A stretch of DNA of 64,000 nucleotides. It comes from an uncultured Eubacteriales bacterium (GTDB lineage: Bacteria > Bacillota > Clostridia > Oscillospirales > Acutalibacteraceae). The position numbers and the translations under genes were made by a program. The stretch is taken from the NCBI GenBank assembly GCA_900315605.1, contig OMZU01000005.1:27801-91800 (forward strand). Direction: 5' to 3'. The notes under the pieces were generated by a model that saw nothing but the letters and a program-made list of their open reading frames with translations, ran no database searches and was not told the DNA's origin. This document shows positions 63,993 to 64,000 of the stretch, one piece after another; the first letter of the stretch is position 1, and every line of letters begins with the position of its first letter.

Positions 63993-64000
63993 TTGGCTGA

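Noticed and set aside
1-64000. rRNA or tRNA genes
   Set aside because: I saw no tRNA cloverleaf sequence, CCA end or rRNA conserved segment at the places I examined, including the prophage junction. A dedicated scan was not possible.

Overview
The window looks like a Gram-positive anaerobe of the class Clostridia, most likely a gut Oscillospiraceae/Ruminococcaceae-type organism. The reasons are moderate GC, strong AGGAGG ribosome sites nearly everywhere, canonical TTGACA/TATAAT promoters, multiple large serine recombinases, and families typical of that group (EFR1, DUF5714, C_GCAxxG_C_C, SirTM/macrodomain). This is inference from content; no rRNA or tRNA gene was seen. Most of the window is mobile DNA.

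Layout. 1-2.9 kb (minus strand): an operon of an ISL3-transposase-like protein with an altered first catalytic position, overlapping hsdM (type I methyltransferase), which runs off the left edge. 3.0-7.1 kb: small regulatory and accessory genes (a small ORF that seems to start at ATA, two near-identical sigma-like genes, a Xre repressor divergent from a SLOG-type gene, small hypotheticals). About 7-46.9 kb: a near-complete HK97-type siphovirus prophage, all on the plus strand. It has early DNA metabolism (Gp157, Sak4-like ATPase, DUF669 protein with an SSB-like tail, SF2 helicase, primase-helicase, RusA), an ArpU/DUF1492-like regulator, HNH and TerS, a cargo block (SAM synthetase, ParB-methyltransferase, C5 methyltransferase and three separately promoted cassettes), TerL, portal, protease, capsid, connector and tail genes. 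The tail chaperone is expressed through a -1 frameshift. An AT-rich two-gene insert follows, then tape measure, Dit, Tal, fibre, holin and a GH25-CHAP endolysin. The module closes with an HTH/zinc protein, a SHOCT-like protein and three overlapping large serine recombinases.

46.9-48.3 kb: right junction, where a serine-recombinase gene lacking its catalytic domain resumes. 48.4-52.2 kb: an Rrf2 repressor with repeated TTGTAA-N9-TTACAA operators controlling itself and an NAD(P)-binding protein, then an operon of an FMN-binding/ferredoxin protein, a zinc macrodomain and a class M sirtuin. 52.2-60 kb: an unusual operon I do not recognise as a described system. It holds a serine recombinase fused to a long C-terminal extension, a helical protein, two proteins repeating the domain found in that extension, and an 811-residue Fic-like protein whose catalytic His is replaced by Arg and whose C-terminal half is duplicated. 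A separately promoted HTH/PD-(D/E)XK protein follows. 60-64 kb: redox/metal proteins (C_GCAxxG_C_C, DUF5714, flavodoxin, EFR1, YbaK-like) mixed with gene fragments and a duplicated ~130-150 bp repeat element.

How the genes work together. The prophage packages DNA through TerS/TerL/portal and builds capsid and tail in standard order. It carries its own SAM supply next to two DNA methyltransferases, and is probably integrated by the recombinase trio. The 52-60 kb operon is the best candidate for an undescribed system: a site-specific recombinase coupled to a Fic-fold regulator and a family of repeated accessory domains.
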